Below are positions 34,258 to 43,565 of a DNA stretch of 64,000 bases, one piece after another (position 1 is the stretch's first letter; each line of letters begins with the position of its first letter). Position numbers and translations under genes: made by a program. The stretch comes from Tardiphaga sp051811025 (GTDB lineage: Bacteria; Pseudomonadota; Alphaproteobacteria; Rhizobiales; Xanthobacteraceae). The DNA is taken from NCBI RefSeq assembly GCF_051811025.1, contig NZ_JBPWQE010000001.1, positions 2,418,001-2,482,000 on the forward strand, in the 5' to 3' direction. The notes under the pieces are model-generated. The model did no database searches. It had not been told where the DNA came from and worked only from the letters and a program-made list of their open reading frames with translations.

Positions 34258-34944
34258 CTACGCGCGTTCATTGTCGAAGCCGACGAATACCGTGGCTTCC
34301 TCGACCGACTTGCGTTCGGATACCACCGCGTTCGCAGGAAAGCTGTCATCGGGCCATCCGAGTGCAATGCTTTTCATGATGACCTGATCGTCGGCAATGC
34401 CGGCATGCTCGCGCACGACCGGCGACTGCATGATGCCCTGGCTGTTGATCACCGCGCCAAGGCCGCGCGACCAGGCGGCATTGACGAGGGCGGTCGCCAC
34501 GGCGCCGCAATCGAACGGCGTATCGTCGCTGCCGTCCAGCACGCGGTCATAGGTCACGATCACGCAAACCGGCGCATCGAACTGGCGGAAGCCGCGCAGC
34601 ACCCAGTCCTGGCGCATCTCCTTGTCGTCGCGCGCGATCCCCATGGCCGAGAACAACTGCTTGGCGACACCGACCTGCCGGTCGCGGTGATGACCTGCAA
34701 AAGCCTGACCGGTGCGAAATTCGCGCGACTGCGGGATGCCTGCGATCATCCGTTCGGTATTGCCGGCGCGGATCCTGTCGAGCGGCTCGCCGGTGACGAC
34801 ATAGAAATTCCACGGCTGGGTGTTCATCGACGACGGCGCGCGCATCGCCAGATTGATGATTTCCTCGATCAGCTTTTTGGGGACCGGGTCGGGTTTGTAG
34901 CCGCGGATGCTGCGGCGGCCGAGAATGACGTCGTCGAACTTCAT
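34258..34944 (-). CDS. Nitroreductase-family flavoprotein
   Basis: A 228-residue enzyme from ATG 34944 (MKFDDVILGRRSIRGYKPDPVPKKLIEEI), the classic N-terminus of FMN-dependent nitroreductases; the RRSIRGY Arg and Ser contact the flavin phosphate. APSSMNTQPWNFYVV and LGLGAVINSQGIMQ-type loops complete the FMN site. A longer frame upstream would run into the inverted repeat at 35052 and is not used. The family reduces nitroaromatics, quinones or flavins with NAD(P)H, and the physiological substrate is usually unknown. It is followed by the small HTH gene. Confidence 0.93.
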   Translation of the reverse strand: MKFDDVILGRRSIRGYKPDPVPKKLIEEIINLAMRAPSSMNTQPWNFYVVTGEPLDRIRAGNTERMIAGIPQSREFRTGQAFAGHHRDRQVGVAKQLFSAMGIARDDKEMRQDWVLRGFRQFDAPVCVIVTYDRVLDGSDDTPFDCGAVATALVNAAWSRGLGAVINSQGIMQSPVVREHAGIADDQVIMKSIALGWPDDSFPANAVVSERKSVEEATVFVGFDNERA

Positions 34945-35051
34945 AGGCCTGGAATCTCCCCGGGGCGTTTCTGAATTGGGCGGGATATTCCCGGTTTTCT
35001 GAGCCGTGTGCAAGATTGACGCGAGGGGCATAAGGCGGTCGCCGCTCAGTT

Positions 35052-35130
35052 GCAGGGCGGAAGAGCGAAGCGTATTCCGCCGCGTAAACATCTCGATGGC
35101 GGCAGATTACGCTTCGCTCTTCCGCCCTGC
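35052..35130. repeat. Perfect 23-bp inverted repeat (hairpin element)
   Basis: The 23 bases at 35052-35074 (beginning GCAGGGCGGAAGAGCG) are exactly complementary to 35108-35130, with a 33-bp loop. The sequence relates to the GCGAAGCGTA..TACGCT hairpins elsewhere in the window, so it is a member of that intergenic repeat family. It lies in the divergent promoter gap between the nitroreductase and SnoaL-like genes. Confidence 0.82.
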
Positions 35131-35176
35131 GATTGCTAGTGTCGTGGTTCAATCCCATCATGCCGGGCCGAGGGCG

Positions 35177-35668
35177 ATGAACACACGCAGCGATCATCTT
35201 GAAAAGCCAATGACGTTCAATGGCGTGACGCTCACGCCGCAGAAGGAGATGGTCCGCGCTTTCTACAAGGATATGTGGGACCATGCGGACGTGACTTTGA
35301 TCCCGCAAATTTTCCATGAGGATTTCACCTTCAGGGGATCGCTCGGACCGGTGCTGGTCGGACATGCGCAGTTCGCCGACTATGTCCGCTGGGTCACCGG
35401 CGTGCTGCAGAATTATACGACGGACATTCTCCTGATGATCGAGGAGGGCAATCGCGTTTCCGGCAAGGTCTATTTCCACGGCGTTCAACGTGAAGCGATG
35501 TTCGGCAATCCGCCGACAGGAAAGCTCGTCGGCTGGCTTGGAGTGCCGATCTTTTCGTTCGACGGGCCGAAGGTGCGCGACCTCTGGGTGCTCGGCGACA
35601 TCTACGGCCTGCTCGGACAGATCAGGACGGACGGCATGCAGGGCAACGAATTTTCGACGTCTCGGTGA
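35177..35668 (+). CDS. SnoaL-like/ester cyclase-family protein
   Basis: A 163-residue protein (ATG 35177; ATG 35210 gives 152 residues and is equally possible). EMVRAFYKDMWDHADVTLIPQIFHEDFTFRGSLGPVLVGHAQFADYVRWV is the cone-shaped alpha+beta barrel of SnoaL polyketide cyclases and NTF2-like proteins, with a hydrophobic pocket but no universal catalytic set. Most bacterial members are of unknown function. It is divergent from the nitroreductase, with the hairpin repeat in the shared upstream region. Confidence 0.82.
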   Translation: MNTRSDHLEKPMTFNGVTLTPQKEMVRAFYKDMWDHADVTLIPQIFHEDFTFRGSLGPVLVGHAQFADYVRWVTGVLQNYTTDILLMIEEGNRVSGKVYFHGVQREAMFGNPPTGKLVGWLGVPIFSFDGPKVRDLWVLGDIYGLLGQIRTDGMQGNEFSTSR

Positions 35669-35719
35669 GGCCGGGCGGGAGCGCGCTCAACCCATCATGC
35701 GCTGATCCTCGGTGCTGAG

Positions 35720-35800
35720 CGAGTAGGGTACAATAGCGAAACGTATTGCGCCGCTCAGCAGCAGGGTAGCGGATTATGCCGCGCTCATTCGCCCTCCGGG
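35720..35800. repeat. Bipartite hairpin repeat, degenerate copy
   Basis: Contains ACAATAGCGAAACGTATTG followed by a GCGGATTATGCCGCGCTCATTCGC stretch, a diverged copy of the two-hairpin intergenic element found at 45.8, 58.8, 59.2 and 60.0 kb. It lies in the 268-bp gap before the rhodanese remnant. Confidence 0.65.
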
Positions 35801-35936
35801 CTGAGTTCAAGTAAATGCGATGGAAGCCGTGTTGACACTCGGTTCTATGGTGCTTTAATCCGCAGCACGGGGGTGGCGATCCCCCCGCGAGGCGACATGC
35901 CCAAGTATCGCGTCCTGAATTCACCAAGGGCGCAGC

Positions 35937-36240
35937 ATGTCTTCTTGCACCTCAATTTTTCCCGATAAACTGTCTCTTCTCGTTGGAACTGTCAGCGCGC
36001 TGACGCTCGTTGATGTGCGGACTGACGAGGATTTCGATGCGGATCCAACATTGTTTCCGGGCGCACGACGACGGCCGCACGCAGGTGTGAACGATCGGGC
36101 GCCGAAGTCACGGGTCGTTCGGTCGTGATTATCTGCCGACAAGGTGGAACACGAAGCGAAAGAATGGCCGCGTGCTCGCGGCGCGGCATACGCCGTGTTG
36201 CGACCATTGCCTCATTGCCGCCGGGAGCAACCGAGCCGGC
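35937..36240 (+). pseudogene. Frameshifted rhodanese (chromate-resistance-type sulfurtransferase) remnant
   Basis: The first frame reads MSSCTSIFPDKLSLLVGT, then LVDVRTDEDFDADPTLFPGARRRPHA, a clear rhodanese N-terminus like the ChrB-associated sulfurtransferases of Rhizobiales, and runs out at 36128. The next frame continues the fold from about 36110: GRSVVIICRQGGTRSERMAA, where Cys-Arg-Gln-Gly matches the active-site loop. One base appears lost near 36105-36112. After that the sequence decays and ends near the next gene's start, so no intact protein is made unless the frame is corrected. Confidence 0.65.
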
Positions 36241-36266
36241 GCCAGCTACAGATCACGGAGACTGCA

Positions 36267-37289
36267 ATGAAGCCACCCAAGGTCGCAATTCTGTGGCGCG
36301 GAGACGCGGAGACCAGGCAGACTGCGACGTCGCAGAACAATCGCTTCCACCGCATTTTCGAAGAACTCGAAGCGGTAGGCATCGAAGCGGTTCCGGCGGT
36401 CTACGATGAAGCTTTCGCTGACGATCTCCGGAGCCAATTGCTGGGAACGGATGGCGTCCTGGTGTGGGTAAATCCGCTTCAGGACGGAAAATCTCGGCGT
36501 TCTCTCAATAACCTGCTTGCAGACGTCGCCGCTGTTGGGCCATGGGTCAGCGCGCACCCGGACGCGATCCAAGCCATGGGCACCAAGGAAATACTATTCC
36601 GCACAAAGCATCTTGGTTGGGGGACTGATACAAAGCTCTATGGGTCGCGTGCCCAATTGCGGGACGAGTTTCCGGGCGTGCTCGCCGCTAGGGGCGCACG
36701 CGTTCTGAAGCAGGCGCGTGGCAACGACGGTCATGGCGTATGGAAGGTAGAACCAGTTTCATCAGGCTCGCAGCGCGTTCGTGTAATGGAGGCGGCTGTC
36801 GAGGGGGTGGTAGAAGAGATGTCGCTGGACGATTTCCTTACGCGCTGTGAAGGGTACATGGTGGGCGACGGGTTCATCGTCGATCAGCCGTTCCAGGAGC
36901 GGCTCAGTGAGGGAATGGTCAGGTGTTACATGGCCGCAGAAAAGGTCGCCGGGTTCGCACACCAATATCCGAAAGGTTTACTGCCGCCGGGCCACGTCCG
37001 GCCTCACGCTGAGAAGCGTATGTTCGCTCCCGATGAGCAGGCGTTCGCGTTGCTGCGCCGGGAAGTCGAAGACCTATGGGTACCGCAAATGATTGCCGCG
37101 TTAGAACTGGATCGCCGTATACTTCCCGTGATCTGGGATGCCGATTTCCTCTATGGTCCGAGGACAGGGGCGGGCGAGGACACCTTCGTCCTGTGCGAGG
37201 TCAATGTGAGCTCGGTTTTCGCGATTCCGGATGACGCGCCGGCGGCTATCGCAAAAGTGGTGTCGAACCGATTCAGGGACCGATCGTAG
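36267..37289 (+). CDS. ATP-grasp-like protein, Cj0069 family
   Basis: A 340-residue cytoplasmic protein from ATG 36267, preceded by GGAG at the right distance. The N-terminus PPKVAILWRGDAETRQTATSQNNRFHRIFEELEAVGIEAVP and the middle VLKQARGNDGHGVWKVEP (a Lys and glycine-rich loop as in ATP-grasp folds), with the C-terminal DFLYGPRTGAGEDTFVLCEVNVSSVFAIPDDA (Glu and Asn as metal ligands), match what I recall of the Cj0069 family. Such folds join a carboxylate to an amine or thiol using ATP; no reaction is known for this family. It appears monocistronic. Confidence 0.7.
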   Translation: MKPPKVAILWRGDAETRQTATSQNNRFHRIFEELEAVGIEAVPAVYDEAFADDLRSQLLGTDGVLVWVNPLQDGKSRRSLNNLLADVAAVGPWVSAHPDAIQAMGTKEILFRTKHLGWGTDTKLYGSRAQLRDEFPGVLAARGARVLKQARGNDGHGVWKVEPVSSGSQRVRVMEAAVEGVVEEMSLDDFLTRCEGYMVGDGFIVDQPFQERLSEGMVRCYMAAEKVAGFAHQYPKGLLPPGHVRPHAEKRMFAPDEQAFALLRREVEDLWVPQMIAALELDRRILPVIWDADFLYGPRTGAGEDTFVLCEVNVSSVFAIPDDAPAAIAKVVSNRFRDRS

Positions 37290-37527
37290 ATCGCCGCAGG
37301 CAGTCACTATTTCGGGACCTTGCAAGTGCAGCAAGCGATCATGACGGTGTGGCCAGACGTCGCGCTTTCACATTTGCGATCTGGTTGCTCGTCGGCGTAT
37401 TACCGCGCGCATTTCTGTCGTGGATGGTTATCGAAGGGCCTGCGTTGAATTGCTGGCCGGGGAAGGGCCGCAAAGAGGCCGAAATCGACCAGCGAACTGC
37501 AGCGTTGTTACATTATTGCGGATCGAC

Positions 37528-37941
37528 ATGAATCGCCGATCCATGCTACCTCGCTCGCAGAGTTTGAAAGAGAAGCTAGAAGTGACGATTTTCGCCCGCA
37601 TCTTCCGCCATGGCCTGCTGCGCATCTCGCGCAAGGCGTTGGTGATGGTTGTGCTGACGACGTACATCTTCGCCGGCGCCGTGCACGGTCTCTGCGAATG
37701 CGATGTGACTAATCCGTCGGGAGCGACGATCGTCTCGCTCACAGAGAAGGCGATCGGCCATTCCGACAAGGGAGTCGTCGCGGGCAAGCACTGCCACGGC
37801 TGCTTCTCCGTGACAGCGCAGCCGCTTATCTTCGCGGCGATGCCCGTCTCCATCGAGACCCGCACGGCGGTTTTTCACGATGTCGAACGTCGCAGCCTGC
37901 CGCGCGGGATTGATCCTCCCCCACCCAAATTCCTGACCTGA
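37528..37941 (+). CDS. Small membrane-anchored Cys/His protein heading the czc operon
   Basis: A 137-residue protein from ATG 37528; the frame is open further upstream, but with unnatural composition. One hydrophobic helix (ALVMVVLTTYIFAGAVHGLC) follows a basic N-terminus, then a periplasmic part with CEC and KHCHGCF motifs, suited to binding a soft or borderline metal. Proteins of this kind stand before czcC in related rhizobia. It precedes czcC by 54 bp on the same strand. A role as metal-sensing or metal-trapping protein is inferred from the ligands and context. Confidence 0.72.
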   Translation: MNRRSMLPRSQSLKEKLEVTIFARIFRHGLLRISRKALVMVVLTTYIFAGAVHGLCECDVTNPSGATIVSLTEKAIGHSDKGVVAGKHCHGCFSVTAQPLIFAAMPVSIETRTAVFHDVERRSLPRGIDPPPPKFLT

Positions 37942-37995
37942 CCGTCATCGCCGGGCGCATCGCGCCCAGAGTCCGTCATTCGTCAGGTTTCCATC

Positions 37996-39267
37996 ATGTT
38001 TTCGAAGATCGCCACGCGTTTTGCGTGCGCGGCTGTGCTGTTCGTCAGTTCGCCGCTGACGGGGGTAGCTCATTCGCAAACCCTCACCATGGGGGCTGCG
38101 CTTCAACGCGCGCTCGCCGCCAGTCCGCGTCTGACAGCCGCCGAGCGTGACGTTGGGATCGCGCGTGGCCAGCGCATCCAGTCCGGTGCGCTGATCAATC
38201 CGGAGATTTCGTACGAGCAGGACAACTCGTTCGGTTCAGGCGCCTACAGGGGAACCCGCTCGGCGGAGACCACGCTGCAGGTCAGCCAGATGTTCGAGCT
38301 GTGGGGCAAGCGCGATGCGCGGGTCGCCGCCGGTCAGGCGGGCCTCGATGCGGCGGGCATCGGACGTCAGGCCATCCGGCTCGAAGTGCTGTCAGAGACC
38401 GCGATCGCCTTCGTGAGCGTGCTCGGCCTGCAGCGGCGGATCCAGATCCTCGACGAACAGATCGAGGCGATCGACAAGATCTCGCCGCTGCTGCAGCGGC
38501 GCGTCGAGGCCGGCGCATCATCCATCGCAGAGACCGGCCGCGCCGAGGTCGCATCGGCACTGGTCAAGGCCGATCGTGAGCGCACCAGGTCGTCGCTCGC
38601 GAGCGCGCGCCGTGAACTGGCGATCCTGATGGGCGATAGCGCGCCGAAATTCGCGGCCGTCTCCGGCCGGCTGGAAGCGACCGGTAAGCCGCCGACCTTC
38701 CAGTCGGTGGTCGCGGCGATTGATGCCAACCCGCAGCTCGTTCGCTGGAAAGCGATCTACGCGCAGCGCAACGCCGAACTGCTGCTCGCCCGGTTGAAGC
38801 CCTATCCGGACGTCACGGTATCCGCCGGATGGCGCCGCTTTAACGAGACCGGCGACAACGCCGTTCGGCTTTCGCTGTCGGTGCCAATCCCGGTGTTCGA
38901 CCAGAACCAGGGCAACATCCTCTCCGCGCAGGAAAGCCTCGCCAAGACCGCCGCCGAACGCCAGGGCAACCGCAACACGCTGATCGTGGTAGCGGGCCGC
39001 GCCTACGACTCGCTGCAGGGCTCGCTGCGCGAGCTCGCCATCCTGCGCGAGACCGCGATCCCCAAGTCCAGGGACGCGGCCGATGCGATTTCCGAAGGCT
39101 ACGGGCAGGGACGTTACTCGTTGCTCGAAGTGCTCGACGCGCAGGCCAGCGTCGCGCAGGCGCGCCTGCGCGAGCAGGAAGCCCAGCAGAATTTCCACGT
39201 CGCCGTCGCCACCATCGAGGGGCTCGTCGGCAATCCGTTTGCACTGGCGCGGGGGAGCGCACGATGA
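37996..39267 (+). CDS. czcC: Outer-membrane factor of heavy-metal efflux (CzcC-like, TolC fold)
   Basis: A 423-residue protein with a signal peptide (ending GVAHSQTLTM). Two repeats of the OEP/TolC domain are visible: about residues 35-210 (LQRALAASPRLTAAERDVGIARGQRIQSGALINPEISYEQDN) and 235-410 (PYPDVTVSAGWRRFNETGDNAVRLSLSVPIPVFDQNQGNI). It would trimerise as the channel-tunnel through which CzcA and CzcB expel metal ions. The stop overlaps the czcB start by 4 bp (ATGA at 39264), giving strong operon evidence. The metal specificity is not readable here. Confidence 0.92.
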   Translation: MFSKIATRFACAAVLFVSSPLTGVAHSQTLTMGAALQRALAASPRLTAAERDVGIARGQRIQSGALINPEISYEQDNSFGSGAYRGTRSAETTLQVSQMFELWGKRDARVAAGQAGLDAAGIGRQAIRLEVLSETAIAFVSVLGLQRRIQILDEQIEAIDKISPLLQRRVEAGASSIAETGRAEVASALVKADRERTRSSLASARRELAILMGDSAPKFAAVSGRLEATGKPPTFQSVVAAIDANPQLVRWKAIYAQRNAELLLARLKPYPDVTVSAGWRRFNETGDNAVRLSLSVPIPVFDQNQGNILSAQESLAKTAAERQGNRNTLIVVAGRAYDSLQGSLRELAILRETAIPKSRDAADAISEGYGQGRYSLLEVLDAQASVAQARLREQEAQQNFHVAVATIEGLVGNPFALARGSAR

Positions 39268-40259
39268 ACAAGCCGATCATGTTGCTGGTGAGCGCGGCCG
39301 CGATCTTAGCGCTCGGCGCGGGCGTCTACGCCACAGCACCAAACAAGTCCGACACGCAGACCGCGGCCACCTCCAAGGCCGCCAGGCAGGGCGACAAGGG
39401 CAAGGGCGACAAGGGCCACGACGAGAAAGGCCACGGTGAAGAGGGCGTCGTGGAAATGAGCGACGCGCGCGTCGCCTCGTCGAACATCGAGATACTTTCC
39501 GCCAAAAGCGAAACGCTGCACGACTCTCTGGTGCTGAACGGCATCCTGCAGCCCAATCAGGAGACGCTGGTGCAGGTGACCCCGCGCTTTCCGGGCGTCG
39601 TGCGCGAGATCAAGAAGCGCATCGGCGACACCGTCGAGAAGGGCGAGCTCCTCGCGAAGATCGAGAGCAACCAGAGCCTGAGCGTCTATGAGATGCGGGC
39701 GCCGATCTCCGGCACGGTGATCGATCGCCAGATCTCGCTCGGCGAATATGCCTCCGAGCAGAAGCCGGCCTTCATCGTCGCCGACATCTCGACTGTCTGG
39801 GTGGATCTGTCCGTCTACCGTCGCAATCTGCCGCGCGTCCGGATCGGCGACAGGATCCTGATCGATGTCGGCGATGGCGGAAAGCCGATCGAGGCGAGCC
39901 TGTTCTACATTTCGCCGGTCGGCAGCAGTGATACGCAGAGCGCGCTCGCACGCGCCGTCGTGCCGAATATCGACATGCGCCTGCGCACGGGTCTGTTCGT
40001 CTCGGCACGCCTGATCCTGTCGGCCAAGCCGGTCGCGGTCGCCGTTCGGGCCTCGGCGATCCAGACGGTCGAGAACCGCAGCGTCGTATTCGTCCGCAAC
40101 GGCGACAAGTTCGAGGCGCGTGACGTCGAACTCGGCGCGCGCGACTCCGACAATGTCGAGATCCTGTTCGGACTGCTCGACGGCGACAAATACGCGGCGA
40201 GGAACAGCTTCATCGTGAAAGCGGAGCTCGGAAAGGGATCGGCGTCCCATGAACACTGA
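39264..40259 (+). CDS. czcB: Heavy-metal RND periplasmic adaptor (CzcB-like)
   Basis: A 331-residue membrane-fusion protein. After the N-terminal membrane anchor comes a short histidine-, aspartate- and lysine-rich stretch (GDKGKGDKGHDEKGHGEEG) that probably binds metal in the periplasm. The barrel and lipoyl parts follow: LVQVTPRFPGVVREIKKRIGDTVEKGELLAKIES and YEMRAPISGTVIDRQISLGEY. The helical hairpin is very short, as in HME adaptors. It overlaps czcC by 4 bp and precedes czcA by 81 bp. It should link the CzcA pump to the CzcC channel. Confidence 0.92.
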   Translation: MNKPIMLLVSAAAILALGAGVYATAPNKSDTQTAATSKAARQGDKGKGDKGHDEKGHGEEGVVEMSDARVASSNIEILSAKSETLHDSLVLNGILQPNQETLVQVTPRFPGVVREIKKRIGDTVEKGELLAKIESNQSLSVYEMRAPISGTVIDRQISLGEYASEQKPAFIVADISTVWVDLSVYRRNLPRVRIGDRILIDVGDGGKPIEASLFYISPVGSSDTQSALARAVVPNIDMRLRTGLFVSARLILSAKPVAVAVRASAIQTVENRSVVFVRNGDKFEARDVELGARDSDNVEILFGLLDGDKYAARNSFIVKAELGKGSASHEH

Positions 40260-40340
40260 GCTCGCTCGGGCGCGGCGGGACCGCGTCCGCTCACGTCTCC
40301 AGCGGTCCCCGTCAGGGATCGTCATGTCGGGAATGAGGTC

Positions 40341-43300
40341 ATGATCGACAAGCTTCTTGCGTTCTCCGTGCACCAGCGCTGGCTGGTCATGATCGCTGTG
40401 TTGATGATGGGCGCCTTCGGCGTCTGGAACTTCACACGCCTGCCGATCGACGCCGTCCCTGACATCACGAATGTCCAGGTTCAGATCAACACCAACGCGC
40501 CGGGCTTCTCGCCGCTGGAGGTCGAGCAGCGCATCACGTTCCCGATCGAGACGGGAATGGCCGGCCTGCCGAACCTCGTGAACACGCGCTCGCTGTCGCG
40601 CTACGGCCTCAGCCAGGTCACCGTCGTGTTCAAGGACGGCACGGACATCTACTTCGCGCGCCAGTTGGTCAACGAACGTGTCCAGCGGGTGAAGGACTCG
40701 CTGCCGACCGGCATCGAGACGGCGATGGGACCGGTCTCTACCGGCCTCGGCGAGATCTACATGTACACGGTGGAGGCGAAGGAGGGGGCGAAGAACGCCG
40801 ACGGCAGGCCCTACACGCCGAGCGACCTGCGGACCGTGCAGGACTGGATCATCAAGCCTCAGCTTCGCAACGTGCAGGGGGTCAACGAGGTCAACACCAT
40901 CGGCGGCTTCGAGAAGCAGTTCCACGTGCTTCCGGATCCGGCCAGGCTGATGGCCTATCGCCTCAGCTTCCGCGACGTCATGACGTCGCTCGCCAACAAC
41001 AATGCCAATGTCGGCGCCGGCTATATCGAGAAGAACGGCGAGCAGTATCTGGTGCGCACGCCCGGACAGGTCGCTGATGTCGAGGAGATCCGGCAGATCG
41101 TCATCGGCTCCCGGAACGGCGTCCCGGTCCGCATCCTCGACATCGCGGAGGTCAAGGAAGGCACCGACCTGCGAACCGGCGCGGCGACCGTCGACGGGAA
41201 GGAAGTCGTGCTCGGCACGGCGATGCTGCTGATCGGCGAGAACGGCCGGACCGTCGCGCAGCGTGTCGGGCAGAAGCTGGAGCAGATCCAGAAGTCGCTG
41301 CCGGAGGGCGTCTCTCTCCGCGCGATCTACGACCGGACCCATCTGATCGACGCGACCATCGCGACCGTCGAGAAGAACCTGGTCGAGGGCGCGCTGCTCG
41401 TCATCGCGATCCTCTTCCTGATCCTCGGGAACTTCAAGGCGGCCTTCGCCACCGCGCTCGTCATTCCGCTGTCCATGCTGTTCACCATCACGGGCATGTT
41501 CGAGAACAAGGTCAGCGCCAACCTGATGAGCCTCGGCGCGATCGATTTCGGCATCATCATCGATGGCGCTGTCATCATCGTGGAGAACTGCCTGCGTCTG
41601 CTCGCCCATGAGCAGGCGAAGCGAGGGCGCCTGCTGACCCGCGAGGAACGCTTCGAGACGATCATCGAAGCGTCGCGCGAGGTCATCAAGCCCAGCCTGT
41701 TCGGCACGCTGATCATCGCTGTGGTCTATCTGCCGGTGCTCACGCTGACCGGCGTCGAAGGCAAGATGTTCACGCCGATGGCGCTGACCGTTCTGATGGC
41801 GTTGCTGGGCGCCAGCATCCTGTCGATGACCTTCGTTCCGGCCGCTGTCGCGCTGTTCGTGACCGGCAAGGTCTCCGAGAAGGAGAACTGGTTCATGCGC
41901 GCCGCGCGCAGGACCTATATGCCGTTGCTCGATCTCGCGATCCGTCTGCGCGTCGTCGTGGCGGCCGCGGCCGTGGCGCTCGTCGTCGTGAGCGGATACG
42001 CCGCGACGCGGATGGGCGGCGAGTTCATCCCGAGCCTCGACGAGGGCGACGTTGCGATCCAGGCGATGCGCATCCCCGGAACCAGCCTCACGCAATCGCT
42101 CGAGATGCAGATGGCGCTCGAGAGGCGTCTGTTGAAGATTCCGGAGGTGAAGGAATCCTTCGCTCGCACCGGCACCGCGGAGGTGGCGACGGACCCGATG
42201 CCGCCGTCGATCTCGGACGGCTATGTTATGCTCAAGCCGCGCGACCAGTGGCCCGATCCGAAGAAGCCGAAGCTCGATGTGATGAAGGAGATCGAGGCTG
42301 CATCCGAGGAGGTCGCAGGCAGCCTTTACGAGCTCTCGCAGCCGATCCAGCTTCGCTTCAACGAGCTGATCTCGGGCGTGCGCAGCGATGTCGGCGTGAA
42401 GATTTTCGGCGACGACCTCGACGTGCTGGCAGGGATCGCGGGGCAGGTGCAGTCGGCGCTGCGGAACATCCAGGGCGCCGCGGACGTCAAGACCGAGCAG
42501 GTCGCGGGTCTTCCGGTGCTGACGGTCAAGCTGGACCGCAAGGCGCTGGCGCGCTTCGGCATCAGCGTGTCCGATGTGCAGAACCTGGTCGAGATCGCCG
42601 TGGGCGGCAAGACCGCGGGCCTGGTGTTCGAGGGCGACCGCCGTTTCGATCTCGTCGTGCGCCTTCCGGATGAACTGCGGACGGATATCGAGGCGATCAA
42701 GGCGCTGCCGATCCCGCTGCCGCCGCTGGAGGGCCAGCCGAGCCAGAACAAGGCGATGCCAGCGGCGTTCGGCACCTCGCCGCTGGCCCAGATGCGTTAC
42801 GCGCCGCTGTCGGAACTGGCGGAGATCTCGGTCGCGCCGGGCCCGAACCAGATCAGCCGCGAGGACGGCAAGCGCCGTATCGTCGTCTCCGCCAATGTGC
42901 GCGGACGCGATCTCGGCTCTTTCGTCGGCGAGGCGCAGCAGCAGATCGCGCAGAAGGTCAAATTGCCGGCGGGCTACTGGATCGGCTGGGGCGGCCAGTT
43001 CGAGCAGCTCGTCTCGGCGACGCAGCGTCTGACCATCGTGGTTCCGATCGCGCTATTGCTGGTCTTCCTGCTGCTGTTCATCAGCCTCGGCTCCGTGGCC
43101 GACGCACTGCTCGTCTTCAGCGGCGTGCCGTTGGCGCTCACGGGCGGCATCTTCGCGCTGCTGCTGCGTGACATTCCGCTGTCGATCAGCGCGGGCATCG
43201 GCTTCATCGCGCTCTCGGGCGTCGCGGTGCTCAATGGTCTCGTCATCATCACCTTCATCGAGCGGCTGCGCCGTGACGGAAAGAAGGTGGTGGAGGCCGT

Positions 43301-43565
43301 GCGCGAGGGCGCGCTGACCCGCCTCCGGCCTGTGCTGATGACGGCGCTGGTGGCGTCCCTCGGCTTCGTGCCGATGGCGATCGCGACGGGAGCGGGCGCC
43401 GAGGTGCAGCGCCCGCTCGCGACGGTCGTCATCGGCGGCATCGTCTCGTCCACCATCCTCACGCTGCTCGTTCTTCCCGCGCTCTACATCCTGTTTCGCC
43501 GGGAATCGTCGCCTGCCCATGTGCAGGCGATGTCTGTCCACACCACCCCGGGAGACCATCGATGA
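40341..43565 (+). CDS. czcA: Heavy-metal efflux RND pump (CzcA/HME family)
   Basis: A 1074-residue inner-membrane pump. The N-terminus MIDKLLAFSVHQRWLVMIAVLMMGAFGVWNFTRLPIDAVPDITNVQVQINT is the HME hallmark. Transmembrane helix 4 reads DFGIIIDGAVIIVEN, close to the divalent-ion (CzcA/CnrA) consensus rather than the CusA one with its monovalent-ion pattern. The periplasmic loops and the second repeat are intact up to GGIVSSTILTLLVLPALYILF. It exports Zn, Co, Cd or Ni with proton counterflow. Its stop overlaps the next gene's start by 4 bp. No two-component or MerR regulator lies within the operon. Confidence 0.94.
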   Translation: MIDKLLAFSVHQRWLVMIAVLMMGAFGVWNFTRLPIDAVPDITNVQVQINTNAPGFSPLEVEQRITFPIETGMAGLPNLVNTRSLSRYGLSQVTVVFKDGTDIYFARQLVNERVQRVKDSLPTGIETAMGPVSTGLGEIYMYTVEAKEGAKNADGRPYTPSDLRTVQDWIIKPQLRNVQGVNEVNTIGGFEKQFHVLPDPARLMAYRLSFRDVMTSLANNNANVGAGYIEKNGEQYLVRTPGQVADVEEIRQIVIGSRNGVPVRILDIAEVKEGTDLRTGAATVDGKEVVLGTAMLLIGENGRTVAQRVGQKLEQIQKSLPEGVSLRAIYDRTHLIDATIATVEKNLVEGALLVIAILFLILGNFKAAFATALVIPLSMLFTITGMFENKVSANLMSLGAIDFGIIIDGAVIIVENCLRLLAHEQAKRGRLLTREERFETIIEASREVIKPSLFGTLIIAVVYLPVLTLTGVEGKMFTPMALTVLMALLGASILSMTFVPAAVALFVTGKVSEKENWFMRAARRTYMPLLDLAIRLRVVVAAAAVALVVVSGYAATRMGGEFIPSLDEGDVAIQAMRIPGTSLTQSLEMQMALERRLLKIPEVKESFARTGTAEVATDPMPPSISDGYVMLKPRDQWPDPKKPKLDVMKEIEAASEEVAGSLYELSQPIQLRFNELISGVRSDVGVKIFGDDLDVLAGIAGQVQSALRNIQGAADVKTEQVAGLPVLTVKLDRKALARFGISVSDVQNLVEIAVGGKTAGLVFEGDRRFDLVVRLPDELRTDIEAIKALPIPLPPLEGQPSQNKAMPAAFGTSPLAQMRYAPLSELAEISVAPGPNQISREDGKRRIVVSANVRGRDLGSFVGEAQQQIAQKVKLPAGYWIGWGGQFEQLVSATQRLTIVVPIALLLVFLLLFISLGSVADALLVFSGVPLALTGGIFALLLRDIPLSISAGIGFIALSGVAVLNGLVIITFIERLRRDGKKVVEAVREGALTRLRPVLMTALVASLGFVPMAIATGAGAEVQRPLATVVIGGIVSSTILTLLVLPALYILFRRESSPAHVQAMSVHTTPGDHR

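Noticed and set aside
39306..42095. 929-residue open frame antisense to czcB and czcA
   Set aside because: It is rich in Asp, Arg, His and Gln with no fold-like pattern and lies exactly opposite clearly coding czcB/czcA; GC-rich codon bias keeps antisense frames open.
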